Source: Tenrec ecaudatus | Lineage: Eukaryota; Chordata; Mammalia; Afrosoricida; Tenrecidae | Assembly: GCF_050624435.1 (NCBI RefSeq) | Contig: NC_134530.1 | Span: 143,508,721-143,572,720, forward strand | DNA length: 64,000 nucleotides | Direction: 5' to 3' | Part shown: piece after piece, positions 52,063 through 64,000 of the stretch | Position numbering within the stretch: position 1 is the first letter of the stretch | Layout: every line of letters begins with the position of its first letter | Made by a program: the position numbers and the translations under genes | Notes under the pieces: model-generated | Seen by the model: only the letters and a program-made list of their open reading frames with translations | Databases searched by the model: none | Told to the model about the DNA's origin: nothing

Positions 52063-52711
52063 CTACGGGGAGAAGGGGAGGAGAGAGGTGAAGACTCCAC
52101 TGAGGAATGGCGTCTCTTCTGTAGCTTTTGACTTCCTAAGTGACCCAGAACTCCCTTCCTGGTCGGAGTAACTGGGTGCATTAATTACAAGGGGACATAC
52201 ATCCCTAGAACAAGATTTGGGAGCGGCAGGATTGAACTATTTCACCAGAATCACACATAATTTACAAATCTGACTTTTCTCTCCCACAAAGCCAGCCAAG
52301 CAGCTGGGTCTTCTTCGCTGCACCAGATGGGCAGACGAGAATAATCTATTTATTTTCCTCTAGGAGAATTAAATACAAAGATACAGCAAAGTAAACTCTT
52401 TAAAGGAGGGCTCCCAGCCCACGCTGGCACACATAACTGTAACCCGATCAGCGTAGTTGGAAGCTGCGCAGGCTGCCTTGGTGGTGCAGCTGAGCCCTTA
52501 GCTCCTCACTGAGTGCCTTCCCTTCCAGTCAAGCCGCACTCAGAACCCGCACTCAGAACCCACGACGAGGGGCAGAAGCAAGCAGCAGGGGCGGAGATTC
52601 CCGCTGTCACGTTTCCCTAACAGTGACAGTGACACTAACGGAGCTGTGGAGGGAGCGGGGAGACGAGGAGGGAGACGGGCTCTTCAATCTAGGGGGTGGG
52701 GGGCGGAGGGG

Positions 52712-52875
52712 GGGCGCTGCCATCAAGTTGCCTCTGAGTCACGGTGGCCCCGGGTGTGCAGGCTCTTGGAGGCTGTGCCCGCAGTTTCCTAAGCAGAACA
52801 CCAGGCGCCATCCCAGGTGCCCTGGGTGGGTCCAAACCACCAACCTCTCAGCTGGCTGCTGGGCACGTAGGTGGG
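52712..52875 (-). mobile_element. AfroSINE, old
   Basis: The plus strand has GCCATCAAGTTGCCTCTGAG, GCAGAACACCAGGCGCCATC and TGGGTCCAAACCACCAACCT in reversed SINE order. Confidence 0.65.
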
Positions 52876-55734
52876 AAGCATGCTGAAAAGTAATTTCAAG
52901 GGCCACTGCAGGTAGGTGCTTTGGGGGGTTTGCCTTTTGGGTAGCATTCTGTTCATGTGCTTGTAAAACAACATGCACACATCCCTGCGTGACACCAGTG
53001 TCGGGAGTTGAGACCAGGGGCTGACACCTTGGAAGGCTGGCAGAATCTGCTCCCCAAAGGCCCTGGCCTTGAGACGGCCGAGATGCTGGAGGGCGCACGC
53101 TGGGCGAGGGAAGTCGCACACACTCCTGTGACGCCCCCTGGAGAAATAACACACAGTGCCAGGGTGGAAAGCACCCGGTGACTGAGTGCCGGAAGGAGGA
53201 GAAGAGGGCGTTGGGGGTGCCTGGAGAGCCTGTGGGGGTGCTGAAATGGGCGGGGGACAAGAGTGACACTGCACAAAGCGTGCAGACTGACTCTTCTGTG
53301 TCAATGCAGGGCTCGTGTAGACAGTAATGGACTAACTGCTCTACGTGTCCAGACACTGCTTCAAACAGAAACCACACGACATCGTTTTGTTCTGCACATG
53401 GGGGTGGGGGTGGGGGGCACCATCCTCACAGCAGCAGAAACTACACTGACCCTGATGGAGAAAGGAGAACAGGGAAATCCGTGTGCACGCAGAGGCTCTT
53501 TCTTATGGGTCACATAATTGTGATAGTCTTGTCAAGTCTGCCCCCTTTCTAAGTGATAACAAAATTAGAAGTAACAAAGGGCAATAAATGTGTTTGGTGG
53601 AAATTCCCAACAACGCAGAGGTGTACACAGTAAACAGCAACGGCCCATCGCTCTCCCACTTGATGCCCCTTGACCATTTCGAGTCCATGTTGACAACCAG
53701 GTTTTTCTTTTTCAAAAGAAGACATCGATCTTAAGACTTTTAAAGGGAATATGCCCTGCCTTCCAAATATGATTATAGTCATAGAAGCAGAGGATGTAAC
53801 TTCATACTTCCCAGCACTTCCTGTGCCTAACCTACTTTGTCCACTCCATAAGCATTTGTTGAAAATAATTACATCCTTTCTAAACCACAAACGCGGCCTC
53901 AAAATAGAACATGCCTATAAATGGTGGGAGGCAGCCACTTGGTCACTTCAGCCCAACAGACCAGTCTGAAAAAAAAAACAGCCCAAAACCAAAACCACAA
54001 CTCAAAACACGAGCTGCTTTGCTTATCTTCTCCATTCTTCTTGTGGTCCCTCTGGGTGAGCTTCTGAATCACCCTTGCCATCTCCCTTCTGGACTGTAAG
54101 TACCCTGTAGCCAGAAGAACGCCTTCTGTCATCTTTGTACTAACACACCCAGCGCCTCCCACTAGGTTTGCTCGGTAAACGCCGGCTCACTCGCACAGCT
54201 TCTCAGAGCCTCAGCAGGACAGAGAGGCTATTCATGCTTGTCGGCTCACCAAGGATCTAAAAAAATAGGAAGGCTGCTAGAGACATCTGGAACCAGAAGC
54301 TTAGGAACTGACACAGCACTGTGCCTTGTACACTACTCCACACAGAGCATTACCGCACACTGTCTTGAGCGAGGCGACAGGGTCTGGAAATACCTCAGAG
54401 CTTTCCTTGAGGACGAGCAGGAACACCCAGACCTAGCACAGGACCAGACAGACCCCAGGGGTCAGCAGTCATCAAAACAGAAGCTCCTTCCAAGGGCAAT
54501 GCTGATCACAACTAACTAGGAGGCGAGAAAAGTTCCATCGAATACAGCAGTGGAATTCATGGTTCGAAGAAGCCAATCAAAACCAGTCAGTCCTCTGCCC
54601 ACCTATCCTGTCGATGCCGGAAGGCAGGGACCACTCCCCACAATGCAGTGCTCTGCCACAGGAGGACACTCAGAGGTCACCAGCGACTGTACACCTCCCT
54701 GCAACAATTCAAAAGGCCAAAGTCCTCCTTCATCACCCAGATGTCCCTTGGAAACAGGGGCCAGGTTTTAAACTCGACTTGCCATCTTCTGTTACCCCTA
54801 GCCACTGCTAACACCCCCAAAACCTTTTACTTTTGAAAATGTGCGCTGCCTTTGAGAACACTCATCCATCTACAGCATAGGTTCCCAAACATATTTGCAC
54901 CTTTCAGTGTAAACAGAGGGCTCAGCCACCCCATCCCCCATTAAAAACATTTTTCCCTGCCAGTTGGGAAAATGTTTATTAAAAGGAGTTTAAAAAATGG
55001 AAATGGATGCGAGAGATATAACATCTGCTGGATTTGGAAAATACGATTTCCCTCAAGTGATTTTGTGCAATTCATATCCAAGCTTAGGGTGATGTTTCGA
55101 TTTATTAGGCTGTGCTGTAGCTACAGCTACATTTTAAAACTAACCACTTTTCCATAGAATCTTACTAATCTGTAATCTCACTAAAGTGGAACATAATTTT
55201 AGATCCATTTTAGTGAAAATTAACTCACTTTACTTTGAAACTCTTTATAGAAGAATAGTAGAGATTTCCAGTTTTGAACAAAACAAATAATGATTACAAA
55301 TGAACAAAGCCCACCGCCAAATTGAAGACTGAGACTGAGCTCTGAGAGTTTGGGCATTGAATTTCTCACCCAAGACGCAGAACCACAGATGCCCCCCGAC
55401 GTTTGCTCTACAGCCCTCACTCCAGGACAAACGTGGGTAAGGATCTGCTTTCCCCGCCCTCTGGATTGTTCCAGTGCCTCCCAGGGGATGCTATTGCCAA
55501 TTTGGAAAACAAGCATAATTAATTTCTATGTATTTCAATCTCTAACATTTATTTGACTCTTTAACTGGTCAAAGGCAGAATGAAACCAGATTCTACCTGT
55601 AGGTAAATGCTCGGATGGACAGAGCAGGTCAGCAGAGTCAGGGGCCCAGAGAGTACATTCAGGCCCACCCTTCGACGAGAGAAGAACCGTGGAGGCTTGG
55701 GAAGGACGGGCATTCCAATCGAGGACAAGAGGCA

Positions 55735-55790
55735 ACATTCCTAAGGGTCTAAGGGTCAGAATCGGCTTGATGCACGCGATGGACCTGTGA
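55735..55790 (+). mobile_element. AfroSINE 3' fragment
   Basis: GGGTCAGAATCGGCTTGATG and CGATGGACCTG match the SINE 3' end only. Confidence 0.45.
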
Positions 55791-56384
55791 CTCTGCATGG
55801 TGGCACACTTAGAGCTTTCGAAGACGCACTACCTTGAACTACTGTGACGATCTCCTGTCTGTCCCCTCATGAGACCCAGTCCATCTTGGGCAGGGGGGGA
55901 CCAAGGCTATCCCTTTAAGCACGTGATACATATGACAGCAATTAGTAGGTACTCAATAAATAACAGATTGGTTTCCTGTAAGAGTTACTGAAAAGGAGGA
56001 TGCTGAAGTAAAAATACACTGTGGGGACTCCTCCCCCCATGACAGACTGGGGTGTGAAATGAAAAGTTATGTCCTGAGAAAACTCTGCCTCTGATCAAGA
56101 TGGAGCAGTGAGACTCAGCTTCACCTTCACGCCTAAACAACACAAATAAAAAGAGACACCCACTCCCCCTCCCCAGGAAACGACACACAGTATTGGCTTT
56201 CATAACATTGGACATCAGGCAACCACAGGACCCCCCCAGGGACAGGAAACAAACCAAGAGGATCCTACCCAGGGCCCGGTTTCCTGCCTGGAGAGAATGT
56301 CCCGGATCCAGTGCAGAAAGGAGAACTCAAACAGTGCCCAGAAGGCTGTAGTGAAGAGACCAAGCTTTACGTCTGAGGAGGACA

Positions 56385-56926
56385 GAGAGCCCGGATGGAT
56401 GGATGGTGCGCAGAGTGGAGAGGAGGGGAGAGAGCCTGGATGATGGAGTGCAGAGTGGAGAGGAGGAAGGAGAGCCCGGATGACGGAGCGCAGAGTGGAG
56501 AGGAGGGGAGAGAGTCCGGATGATGGAGCGCAGAGTGGAGAGGAGGGGAGAGAGTCCGGATGATGGAGCACAGAATGGAGAGGAGGAAGGAGAGTCCGGA
56601 TGATGGAGCGCAGAGTGGAGAGGAGGGGAGAGAGTCCGGATGGTGGAGCGCAGAGTGGAGAGGAGGGGAGAGAGCCCGGATGGACAGAGCGCAGAGTGGA
56701 GAGGAGGAGAGAGAGAGCCCGGATGATGGAGCGCAGAGTGGAGAGGAGGAGAGAGAGAGCCCGGATGATGGAGCGCAGAGTGGAGAGGAGGAGAGAGAGA
56801 GCCCGGATGGACAGAGCGCAGAGTGGAGAGGAGGAGAGAGAGAGCCCGGATGATGGAGCGCAGAGTGGAGAGGAGGAGAGAGAGCCCGGATGGACAGAGC
56901 GCAGAGTGGAGAGGAGGGGAGAGAGC
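56385..56926 (+). repeat. 40-bp minisatellite, about 13 units
   Basis: Tandem units of about 40 bp, each holding GCGCAGAGTGGAGAGGAG after a CCGGATGATGGA or CCGGATGGACA start. Unit length varies from 38 to 45 through GA-step changes, and the two start types alternate irregularly. It stays open in several frames on both strands, which is a result of the repeat and not coding. Confidence 0.95.
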
Positions 56927-57459
56927 CGCACAGAAGGGACTCTGGAGCTCCGCGGAGGGCCCCGCTACTTGCCACTTCTTTAGCGGAGGCCAGCACCAGT
57001 GGCCGGCCGAAGGGGCCGCAATGGAACAGGATTTGGAACGCTCCGGGTCCAGGGTGGAAAACTTATTTCATGGGAAATCAGATAGAAGAGTCAGAACAGT
57101 TTTGCCTCAATTGTGGATAAAAATTAGTCCTAGTCTAAATGTGGTTCTGCTTAGTCCTGAAAAAAACCAAAAAGGAGGACCAAAAATGGAGCACACTGTT
57201 TCTAAGTACCCATGTCCCAGAACAAAGTTCAAGAATAATCACAGGCATACAAGATGAAATCCATGTAACATTCTATGAAAAATCACCAGGCACGCAAAGA
57301 AGCAAGAAAACAAACCTATCATGTAGAGAACAGTCAATAAAATTGACCCAAAGAACACAGATAATGCAACTCGTAGACAAAGGGACTAAAAGTCAAAATT
57401 GTACCTCACAGGTACAGAAAGAGAGAATAAATTAAGAATGCGCGGGAAAAACATGCTGC

Positions 57460-57800
57460 TGTTATTAGGTACCGTCAAGTTGGTCTGACTCTCATCAACC
57501 CCACACGACAGAGCAAAACACTGCCGGGCACAGAGCCAGTCTCACACGGTGGCCATGTGTAGGCCCAGTGCTGCAGCCACTGTCCTCCCATCAAGGGCCT
57601 TCCTCGTTGTCGCTGACCCGCTGTGGTCAAGCATGATGCCCTTTCCAGGGTGGCCGCCCCTGGTAAGGCGCCCGAGTGTGTGAGCTGAGTCTCACCCTGC
57701 TTGCTTCCAAGGCACGTTCTCACTGTACCTGGTCCGAGCCAGGTTTGTCTGCGGCTCCGCAGTCTTCCCAGGTGCCCGTTAGCCCTCAAGATGCCATCTC
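57460..57800 (-). mobile_element. RTE LINE 3' fragment
   Basis: The plus strand starts TTATTAGGTACCGTCAAGTT, then GCAAAACACTGCCGGG, GCAGCCACTGTC and CAAGCATGATGCCCTTTCC: the antisense of the RTE 3' end, matching the copy at 42507 and 43020. Confidence 0.75.
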
Positions 57801-58684
57801 GGCTCTCCAGTCCTTCTTCAAGGACAGCTGCGCGACCGACTTGCCCCAAGTGCTACTTCCTTCCATTTCTCACTGCTGCTTCCAGTGCGCTGTGGCGGAT
57901 GAAACCCCTGACAACTCACGGGAGACCCTAGGAAACTAAACCTGCAATTCTAGGGATGCAAATCACAATGTCAAAGATAAAATAAATACTAGACAGGATT
58001 TACAGGAAACGATATGTTGCCGGAAAGGGAGTGGTGCACTAGAAGCTATAGCACTAGAAACTCTGCAGAGGAAGAGGGAGGAAAAGTCAGGGAGCTGTAG
58101 AGCAATTTTAAGCAAACAAATATGCACCTCATTGGATTCTTTGCAGGAGGTTGGGGAGATGTAGGAAAAAATAATGTAAGAAATCACGGCCCGAAATGTC
58201 CCAAATTTAATAAAAACTAACTTCAGGGATCTAAGAATTTCAACAACCCCCAAGCTCAGCAAACGCGATGGAAACGACAGCAGGGCACACCATGTTCACA
58301 CTGCTCAGAAGCAGTGATGGAGAAGGCCTTACGAGCAGTCAAGGAGGAAATGGCCTTATCACAGAGAAACGGGGCCCAGCAACAGTCTGCCTAGCAACAG
58401 TGCAGGTCTGAAGACAGTGCGGCAACGTCGCCAAAATAGTGGGCAGCGACGCGCGCGCTTCACCTGTACCAGTGAAACAGCTTTCAAACTAACGTGTACA
58501 TGACCTGCAGCCCTGCACCCGTCGACGTCCTTCCTCCTAGGTATTTCCCTAAACTGTGCATCCCGGCAAATATATGTACACATAAATGTCACCCGTTACA
58601 AGAGGCATTCATTTAATACTCTTATTTTTTGGCCAAATAAAGTTAGGTACATCAATAAATATATATTAGCATCTTTTTTTAAAA

Positions 58685-60010
58685 AAAGAAAAAGAATGCA
58701 GGCTTCAGCCTATTGTTCAATTTATGGGCAAACGGTTTTCAGAAAGGATGTTGAATTCATCCATCAGGGAAGAACAGTCTCTTTAACAGACGGTGCTAGG
58801 ATAACCCGCATCTCTAGACGCCAAAGAATAAAGCTGGACCCCTCTTTCATAACATATACAAAAATTAACTCAAAATGGGTAAATGGCCTAAATGTCAGAA
58901 CTAAAGCCAGGACACCCTCAGGATAAAACAGAGGGCTAATAAGCACTTCAGAACCTCACTTTTTGACAATGGAGTCTCAGATGACACCCCAAAAGCAGGA
59001 GCAACTAAAGAAAAATTACATGGCACCTCCTCAAAGTGGAGACTTGTTTGTTAAAGTCGACGACTGAGTTAGTGAAAAGACATAGTACAGACTGAGAGAA
59101 AATGTTTGGGCGCCATAAATAAGGTAAAGATCTAATGTGCAAAAAATATAAAGCGCTTTTGCAACTTAACAAAAAGACAATCAAGACATGGGCAAAGGTC
59201 CTGAGTGAGACTTTTCACCAAGGAAGAGAGACAACTGGACAGTAAATGCATGTACAGATGCTCCATCTAACTAGTCATTAGGAAATGCAAACCAAAATGA
59301 CAGAGTCACCACTTTGGACCCGACTAAAATTAACCTTGCTAAAGTGGAAGGAGAGGGCCTGAGCGGTCTGTCTCTAGGAGAAACTGGTTAGAGAATTCGG
59401 CCCACTTTCCCATCTCCTGGGCAATAAAGGTCTCACTTCCATTTCCCCATCTGGGGCTGGAGGGTGATGGTTAAGGCTGTACGTAAACTTGAGTAGGCCA
59501 TGACTCCCAGTACCCTGGGAATGCAACGCGCTGAATTAGTTAAAATGGGCCTTCTAACCACCTCCTTGTAAATCCCAACAAATGATTGGGTGGAGCTACG
59601 CAAAAAATGTGTATGGAATCCTAAAAAGGGGATTGGTCAGTTTTGCCATCCTGCTGATCCCAAAGAGTCAATCCCAGAGCACAGGGGACCACACCCACCA
59701 AGAAGAAATTAGAGGGCAGTAAGGGGAGGATGGGGTAGAAAGGGAAACTGATCACAATGATCTACATATAAGGGAGACACTGGACAGTGTAAGATATGAC
59801 AAAATAACAATTTATAAATTATCAAGGGTTGTTCGTGAGGGAGAGTGGTGGAGGGAGGGGGGGAAATGAGGACCTGATACCAAGGGCTCAAGTAGAAAGA
59901 AAATGTTTTGAGAACGATGATGGCAACAAAGGTACAAATGTGCTTGACACAATGGATGTATTTAAGACTTATAGGAGTCCCCCAAATAAAATTATTTTTA
60001 AAAGAAACTG
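58685..60010 (+). mobile_element. L1 fragment (ORF2 end and 3'UTR)
   Basis: 58696-58926 encodes LDPSFITYTKINSKWVNGLN, the C-terminal part of L1 ORF2 protein, with later parts to 59350 in broken frames. 59700-60000 (GATCACAATGATCTACATAT, TGTGCTTGACACAATGGATG) is an L1 3'UTR end. The piece 59400-59690 between them is unlike L1 and may be a separate insertion. It is antisense to SORT1. Confidence 0.8.
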
Positions 60011-60047
60011 GTAGGATTCCTGCACTGAGAACTTCTTTTGACCCAGG

Positions 60048-60051
<4 letters not shown>

Positions 60052-60085
<34 letters not shown>

Positions 60086-60108
60086 AGAGACAGAGACAGA
60101 GAGAGAGA
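60052..60108 (+). repeat. (CA)n(GA)n microsatellite
   Basis: About 15 CA units followed by GA-rich repeats. Confidence 0.92.
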
Positions 60109-60391
60109 ACGGTAACACGAGAGATGGCAAGAGACAGCAAGAAGCAGAGTCACAAAAATGGCGGCAGTAGAACCAAGAGAGAACAGCGGGTGGACTTCAT
60201 GTCCAAAGAGTAGGAAAGCTGAACATCTTTGGGCAGTAGGCTTGCTGGCAGAGTGGGGTGTCTCCAGGCACTTACCAGTGCAGCGAGTCTTGCTGACCTG
60301 CAAAGCCAGAGAGCTGAGCACCTTTGGGACAAGATTCATTAGCATGGTGGGATACCTCTAGGCACTTATGAGGGGCTTCAAAAAGTTTATG

Positions 60392-63300
60392 AAAAAGGGG
60401 ACCAGACAAGGATGCCCCTTGTCCCCACTCTTATGTAACATCGTACGGGAGGTCTTCGCTAACAGCATAAGGCAAAGAAAAGACATCAAAGGTATTCATT
60501 TGGGGAAGGAAGAGGTGAAACTATCATTATTCACAGATGATATGATTTTATATATGGAAAATCCCAAAAGCTCCACAAGGGGAGTACTGGAAGCAATAGA
60601 GGAGTTTGGCAGAGTGGCAGGATACAAGATCAACAAACAGGAGTCTATAGGACTGCTATACACATCGAACAAGACCACAGAAGAGGAGATCAAAAAGGTG
60701 GTACCCTTCACAATAACCAAACACAAACTGAAACAGCTAGGTATATACCTGACTAAAAGAATAAAATATTTATATGAGGAAAACTACAAGAAACCAAGAG
60801 TGACCTCAACAAATGGAAGAATATCCCACGCTCATGGATTGGAAGACTCAATATAGTCAAGATGTCAGCTCTGCTCAAAGCACTATGTAAATTTAATGCA
60901 ATCCTGATACAATGACCATCATCTTTCTTCAAAGAATTGGAAAAACTGATTACCAACTTCATATGGAGAGGGAAAAATCCCAGAATTAGCAGAGAACTCC
61001 TCAAGAAGAAGGACACCGTGGGAGGGCTTGCTTTACCTGACTTTAGCACATACTATGCAGCCACAGTTGTCAAAACCACATGGTACTGGTACAATGACAG
61101 CTACTCAAACCAATGGAAAAGAACTGAAAACCCAGAAATAAAATCATCAGCATACAGACAACTGATCTTTGCTAAGGGCCCAAAAAATATCAAATGGGAA
61201 GTAGATGCCCTCTTTAACAAGTGGTGCTGGAATAAATGGATATTTACCTGCACGAAAATGAAGACCCTTATCTCACTCCATGCACAAGAATAAAGTCAAG
61301 GTGGATCACAAACCTCAAGATAAAACCCCAAACTAGTAGGGTTATTAATGAGGGAATTGGACAAACCTGGGAACTTTGGTGCAGGGAATACATAGGCTAT
61401 CAGAAATAGGGAAGGACACAAATATAGATGAGTCACAAATTGAAAAGTGGGATATACTGAAGATAAAACACTTGTGTACATCAAAAGCATTCACCAAGAG
61501 AGTAATAAGAGAGCCCACAGACTGGGAAATCATCTTTAGCAATGACACATCAGACAAAGGCCTTATTACTAAAATCTACAATACTCTGTGAGCTTCCAAA
61601 ATGAAAAAAAAAAAACCAACTAATTGCCCTCTGAGGAGGTGAGCAAATGACCTGCACAGAAGTTTCAAACGGCAGAAATCTGAATGGCCAATACATATAT
61701 GAGAAAATGTTCCCAATCATTAGCCATAAGAGAAATGCAAATTAAAACAACAATGAGGTACCAGCTAACACCCTCAAAGGTAGCCCAATTCAAAAAATCA
61801 GAAAGCAACAAGTGTTAGAGGGGCTGTGGGCAGACTGGAACTCTCGTCCCCTGCTGGTGCCCCTGTAGGTATGTACAGCCACTATGGAAATCGATCTGGC
61901 GATATCTAAGACAGATGGAAATTGAGCTACCATACGACCTAGCAATCCCCCTACTGGGCATATACCCAGAGGAGGCAAGAAACAAACCACAGCCAAACAT
62001 CTGTGCTCCAATGTTCATTGTGGCACAGTTCACAATCGCAAGGAGTTGGAAACAACCCAAATTTCCATCAATAGGCGAATGGATTAAAAACTGTGGTACA
62101 TACAATGGAGTACTACGCATCCCTAAAAAGCAGTGATGGATGCATGAAGCACATCGCCTGCCGCGTGGGAAGAACTGGTGGAAATTGTGCTAAGTGAAGT
62201 CAAGCACAAAAGGACAAGTACAACATGAGTCTGCTGAGACACACTTAAAAAAAAAGCAAAAGGGGCATAGGGGAAAAGCTATTGTATACACACAATCCTG
62301 GGGTGAGGTCCAGGCAGTATGGCCGGGGCCAGACCAAATCCAGGGATACATATGGTAGCCAACTAAAATGAAGGGGGAGGGGAAAAGGGGGGAAAAAAGA
62401 CACGGGTAGTGGGGGAACAGGGCACTGACCCACCCAAGGGGAGGGTATTGTTTACATCTCCACAGGGAAAGAGGGGTTGGCCCCAATCCCAACTACATGG
62501 ACAGCCCCCCTTCCCACAGAAGAATTGACTTCAGAGGACAGCACTGAAGCTACAGTGCAGGGAGAGGGACATGTCTGATCAGAGCACACGGGAGCAGATG
62601 ACGGGAGAGGAAGCGAGACTGGAGCACATTCTGGCCCACCAAATCCTGAGGACCATATTCTGCTCAGAGTAGCCAAAGCACAGAGAGAACCATAGGGCTG
62701 GCCCCACCAGGAGACACAACGTCCCTGGCTGACCCATACTGCTACGGGGGACAGCACTGGAGACACAATGTGGGAATTGTGCCCCATCTGACCCCACCAC
62801 ACCGAGGTGAAACACTAAGGGTATGCAACAGAACAGCAAGGGGAGCAGAGCAATGAAGTCTCCAGGGAACACCAAAAATAGACCGTGGGGTCAGGGCATC
62901 AGACTAGACCAGAAAACACTCCTAAAGGTCAAGAAACAGACCTGGAACTATTTACAGGCTTTTCTTTTTTGTTGTTTTCTTCTGTTGCTTTGTTTTGCTC
63001 TGTCTTGTTTTTGTGCGTACTATTATCTCTGCAGGTCTGTCTAGAGAAGATAGCTGGGATAAACAATCTGGAGGAGAAAACAATGGATTGACATTTCTAG
63101 GGAACATGGGAGAGGGAGGTTGTCAGGGGAAAGGAAGTGGGATTAACAAACCCAGGGACAAGGGAATAACAAGTGATCCAAAATCATTGGTGAGGAGAGT
63201 GTAGGAGGCCTGGTAGGGCTTGATCAAGGGCAATGTAATGGAGAGGAATCACTGAAACCTGAATGAAGGCTGAACATGATAGCAGGGCAGGAGGAAAGTA

Positions 63301-64000
63301 AAAGGAAACAGAGGAAAGAGCTAGGAGGCAAAGGGCATTTATAGAGGTCTAAATACAGGCATGTGCATATGTTTATATATGACGATGGAAAAATAGATCT
63401 ATGTGCAAATTTTTATAGGTTTAGTATTAAGGTAGGAGATGGACATTGGACCTCTACTGAGTTCTCAATGCAAGAATAGTTTGTTCTATTAAATTGGCAT
63501 TCCATGATGCTCACCTTCCCAACAGGATCACTGAAGATAAAGCAGGTGCATCAGCAAATGTGGTGAAGAAAGTTGATAGTGCCTGGCTATCAAAAGATAT
63601 AGCATCTGTGGTCTTAAAGGCTTGAGGGTAAACAAACGGCCATCTAGCTCAGAAGCAACAAAGCCCACATGGAAGAAGCACACCAGTCTGTGTGACCATG
63701 AGGTGTGGAAGGAATCAGGTATCAGGCATCAAAGAACAAAAAATCATGTCACTGTAAATAAGGGGGAGTGCAGAGTGGAGATGAAACATACAACTTGCTA
63801 CCTTACAAATCCAGCTAGACCACAGCACGTACACAGGTACAGGTAAGAGCTGGAAACACAGGGACTCCAGGACAGATAAGCCCCTCAGGACCAATATTGA
63901 GAGTAGCGATACCAGGAGGGGAAGGGGAAGGTGTGGGGAGAAAGGAGGAACCAATCACAATGATCTACATATAACCCCTTCCCTGGGGGTCGGACAACAG
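60392..64000 (+). mobile_element. L1, 5'-truncated, runs off the window
   Basis: 60395-62136 encodes the second half of ORF2: [16 protein letters not shown] and [13 protein letters not shown] (reverse transcriptase with its DD pair) at 60395-60560, then the C-terminal region to GVLRIPKKQ. Several frameshifts (between 60856, 60937, 61293 and 61915) make it inactive. 62140-64000 is the long 3'UTR. Its last part (GATCACAATGATCTACATAT-like, 63955) matches 59747 in the older L1, so the tail lies just outside. Confidence 0.9.

Larger units (their letters stand above)
52063..64000 (-). other. SORT1: SORT1 intron 1, 3' part
   Basis: Everything right of exon 2. It holds an old AfroSINE, a 40-bp minisatellite, an RTE 3' fragment, two L1 elements and a CA/GA run. 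No CpG-rich first exon, signal peptide or second gene was seen. 53000-55700 holds nothing recognised. Confidence 0.8.

Noticed and set aside
56385-56926. CRISPR-like spacing of a repeated unit
   Set aside because: The units abut without unique spacers, and the window is mammalian.
56215-56996. Frames of 97-238 codons on both strands
   Set aside because: They arise from the 40-bp minisatellite, which has no stops in several frames; intronic and without any domain.
60368-62136. Active L1 reverse transcriptase
   Set aside because: 5'-truncated and frameshifted several times, so it cannot make a full ORF2 protein.
52063-64000. SORT1 exon 1 or a neighbouring gene
   Set aside because: No signal peptide, no propeptide with a furin site and no CpG-rich promoter; the region is intron filled with repeats.

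Overview
This is ordinary mammalian genomic DNA with one clearly recognisable protein gene on the minus strand: SORT1 (sortilin). Exons 2 to 20 can be placed to the base. All 18 introns between them start with GT and end with AG, and the exons join into one open frame of 729 codons plus a stop. Exon 1 (signal peptide and propeptide) is not in the window; intron 1 runs off the right edge. The gene reads right to left: exon 2 at 52.0 kb, the stop codon at 13789, and a 3'UTR of about 4 kb ending near 9.78 kb.

The organism is most likely an afrotherian, and a tenrec (Echinops telfairi or a relative) is the best guess. At least twenty copies of the Afrotheria-specific tRNA-derived SINE (AfroSINE) are present, with an RTE (BovB-like) LINE of the kind seen in elephants and tenrecs and several L1 pieces. 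Two copies of the SPIN hAT element are also present; among Afrotheria SPIN is reported from tenrec. This rests on remembered repeat consensus sequences, not on a search.

Layout. 0-7.1 kb: probable intron 1 and exon 1 of MYBPHL (minus strand), the neighbour expected downstream of SORT1; the exon has an in-frame TAG and no second exon was found. A hAT transposon of 1.4 kb with an exact 8-bp target duplication lies at 2.6-4.1 kb. 7.1-9.8 kb: spacer with a MEF2-like site, an AfroSINE and a SPIN copy. 9.8-13.8 kb: SORT1 3'UTR. 13.8-20.8 kb: exons 20 to 12, closely packed, coding for the C-terminal part of the Vps10p domain, the cysteine-rich 10CC region, the membrane helix and the sorting tail. 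20.8-40.2 kb: exons 11 to 4, the ten-bladed propeller, with a purine-rich tract, a mariner fragment, an L1 tail and a tRNA-Tyr half. 40.2-50.7 kb: intron 3 with a nearly complete RTE element and a hAT inside a mariner. 50.7-52.1 kb: exons 3 and 2. 52.1-64 kb: intron 1 with a 40-bp minisatellite and two L1 elements.

Sortilin is a type I membrane sorting receptor that carries cargo (neurotensin, proneurotrophins, progranulin, apoB lipoproteins, lysosomal proteins) between Golgi, surface and endosomes. The encoded protein keeps the neurotensin-contact residues, the YSVL endocytic motif, the palmitoylated cysteine and the acidic dileucine end. No new biological system was found. The most interesting signals are the doubtful MYBPHL exon, a retroposed tRNA half, an RTE with an inverted 5' end, and a UG-rich tract in the intron where TDP-43 controls SORT1 splicing in other mammals.
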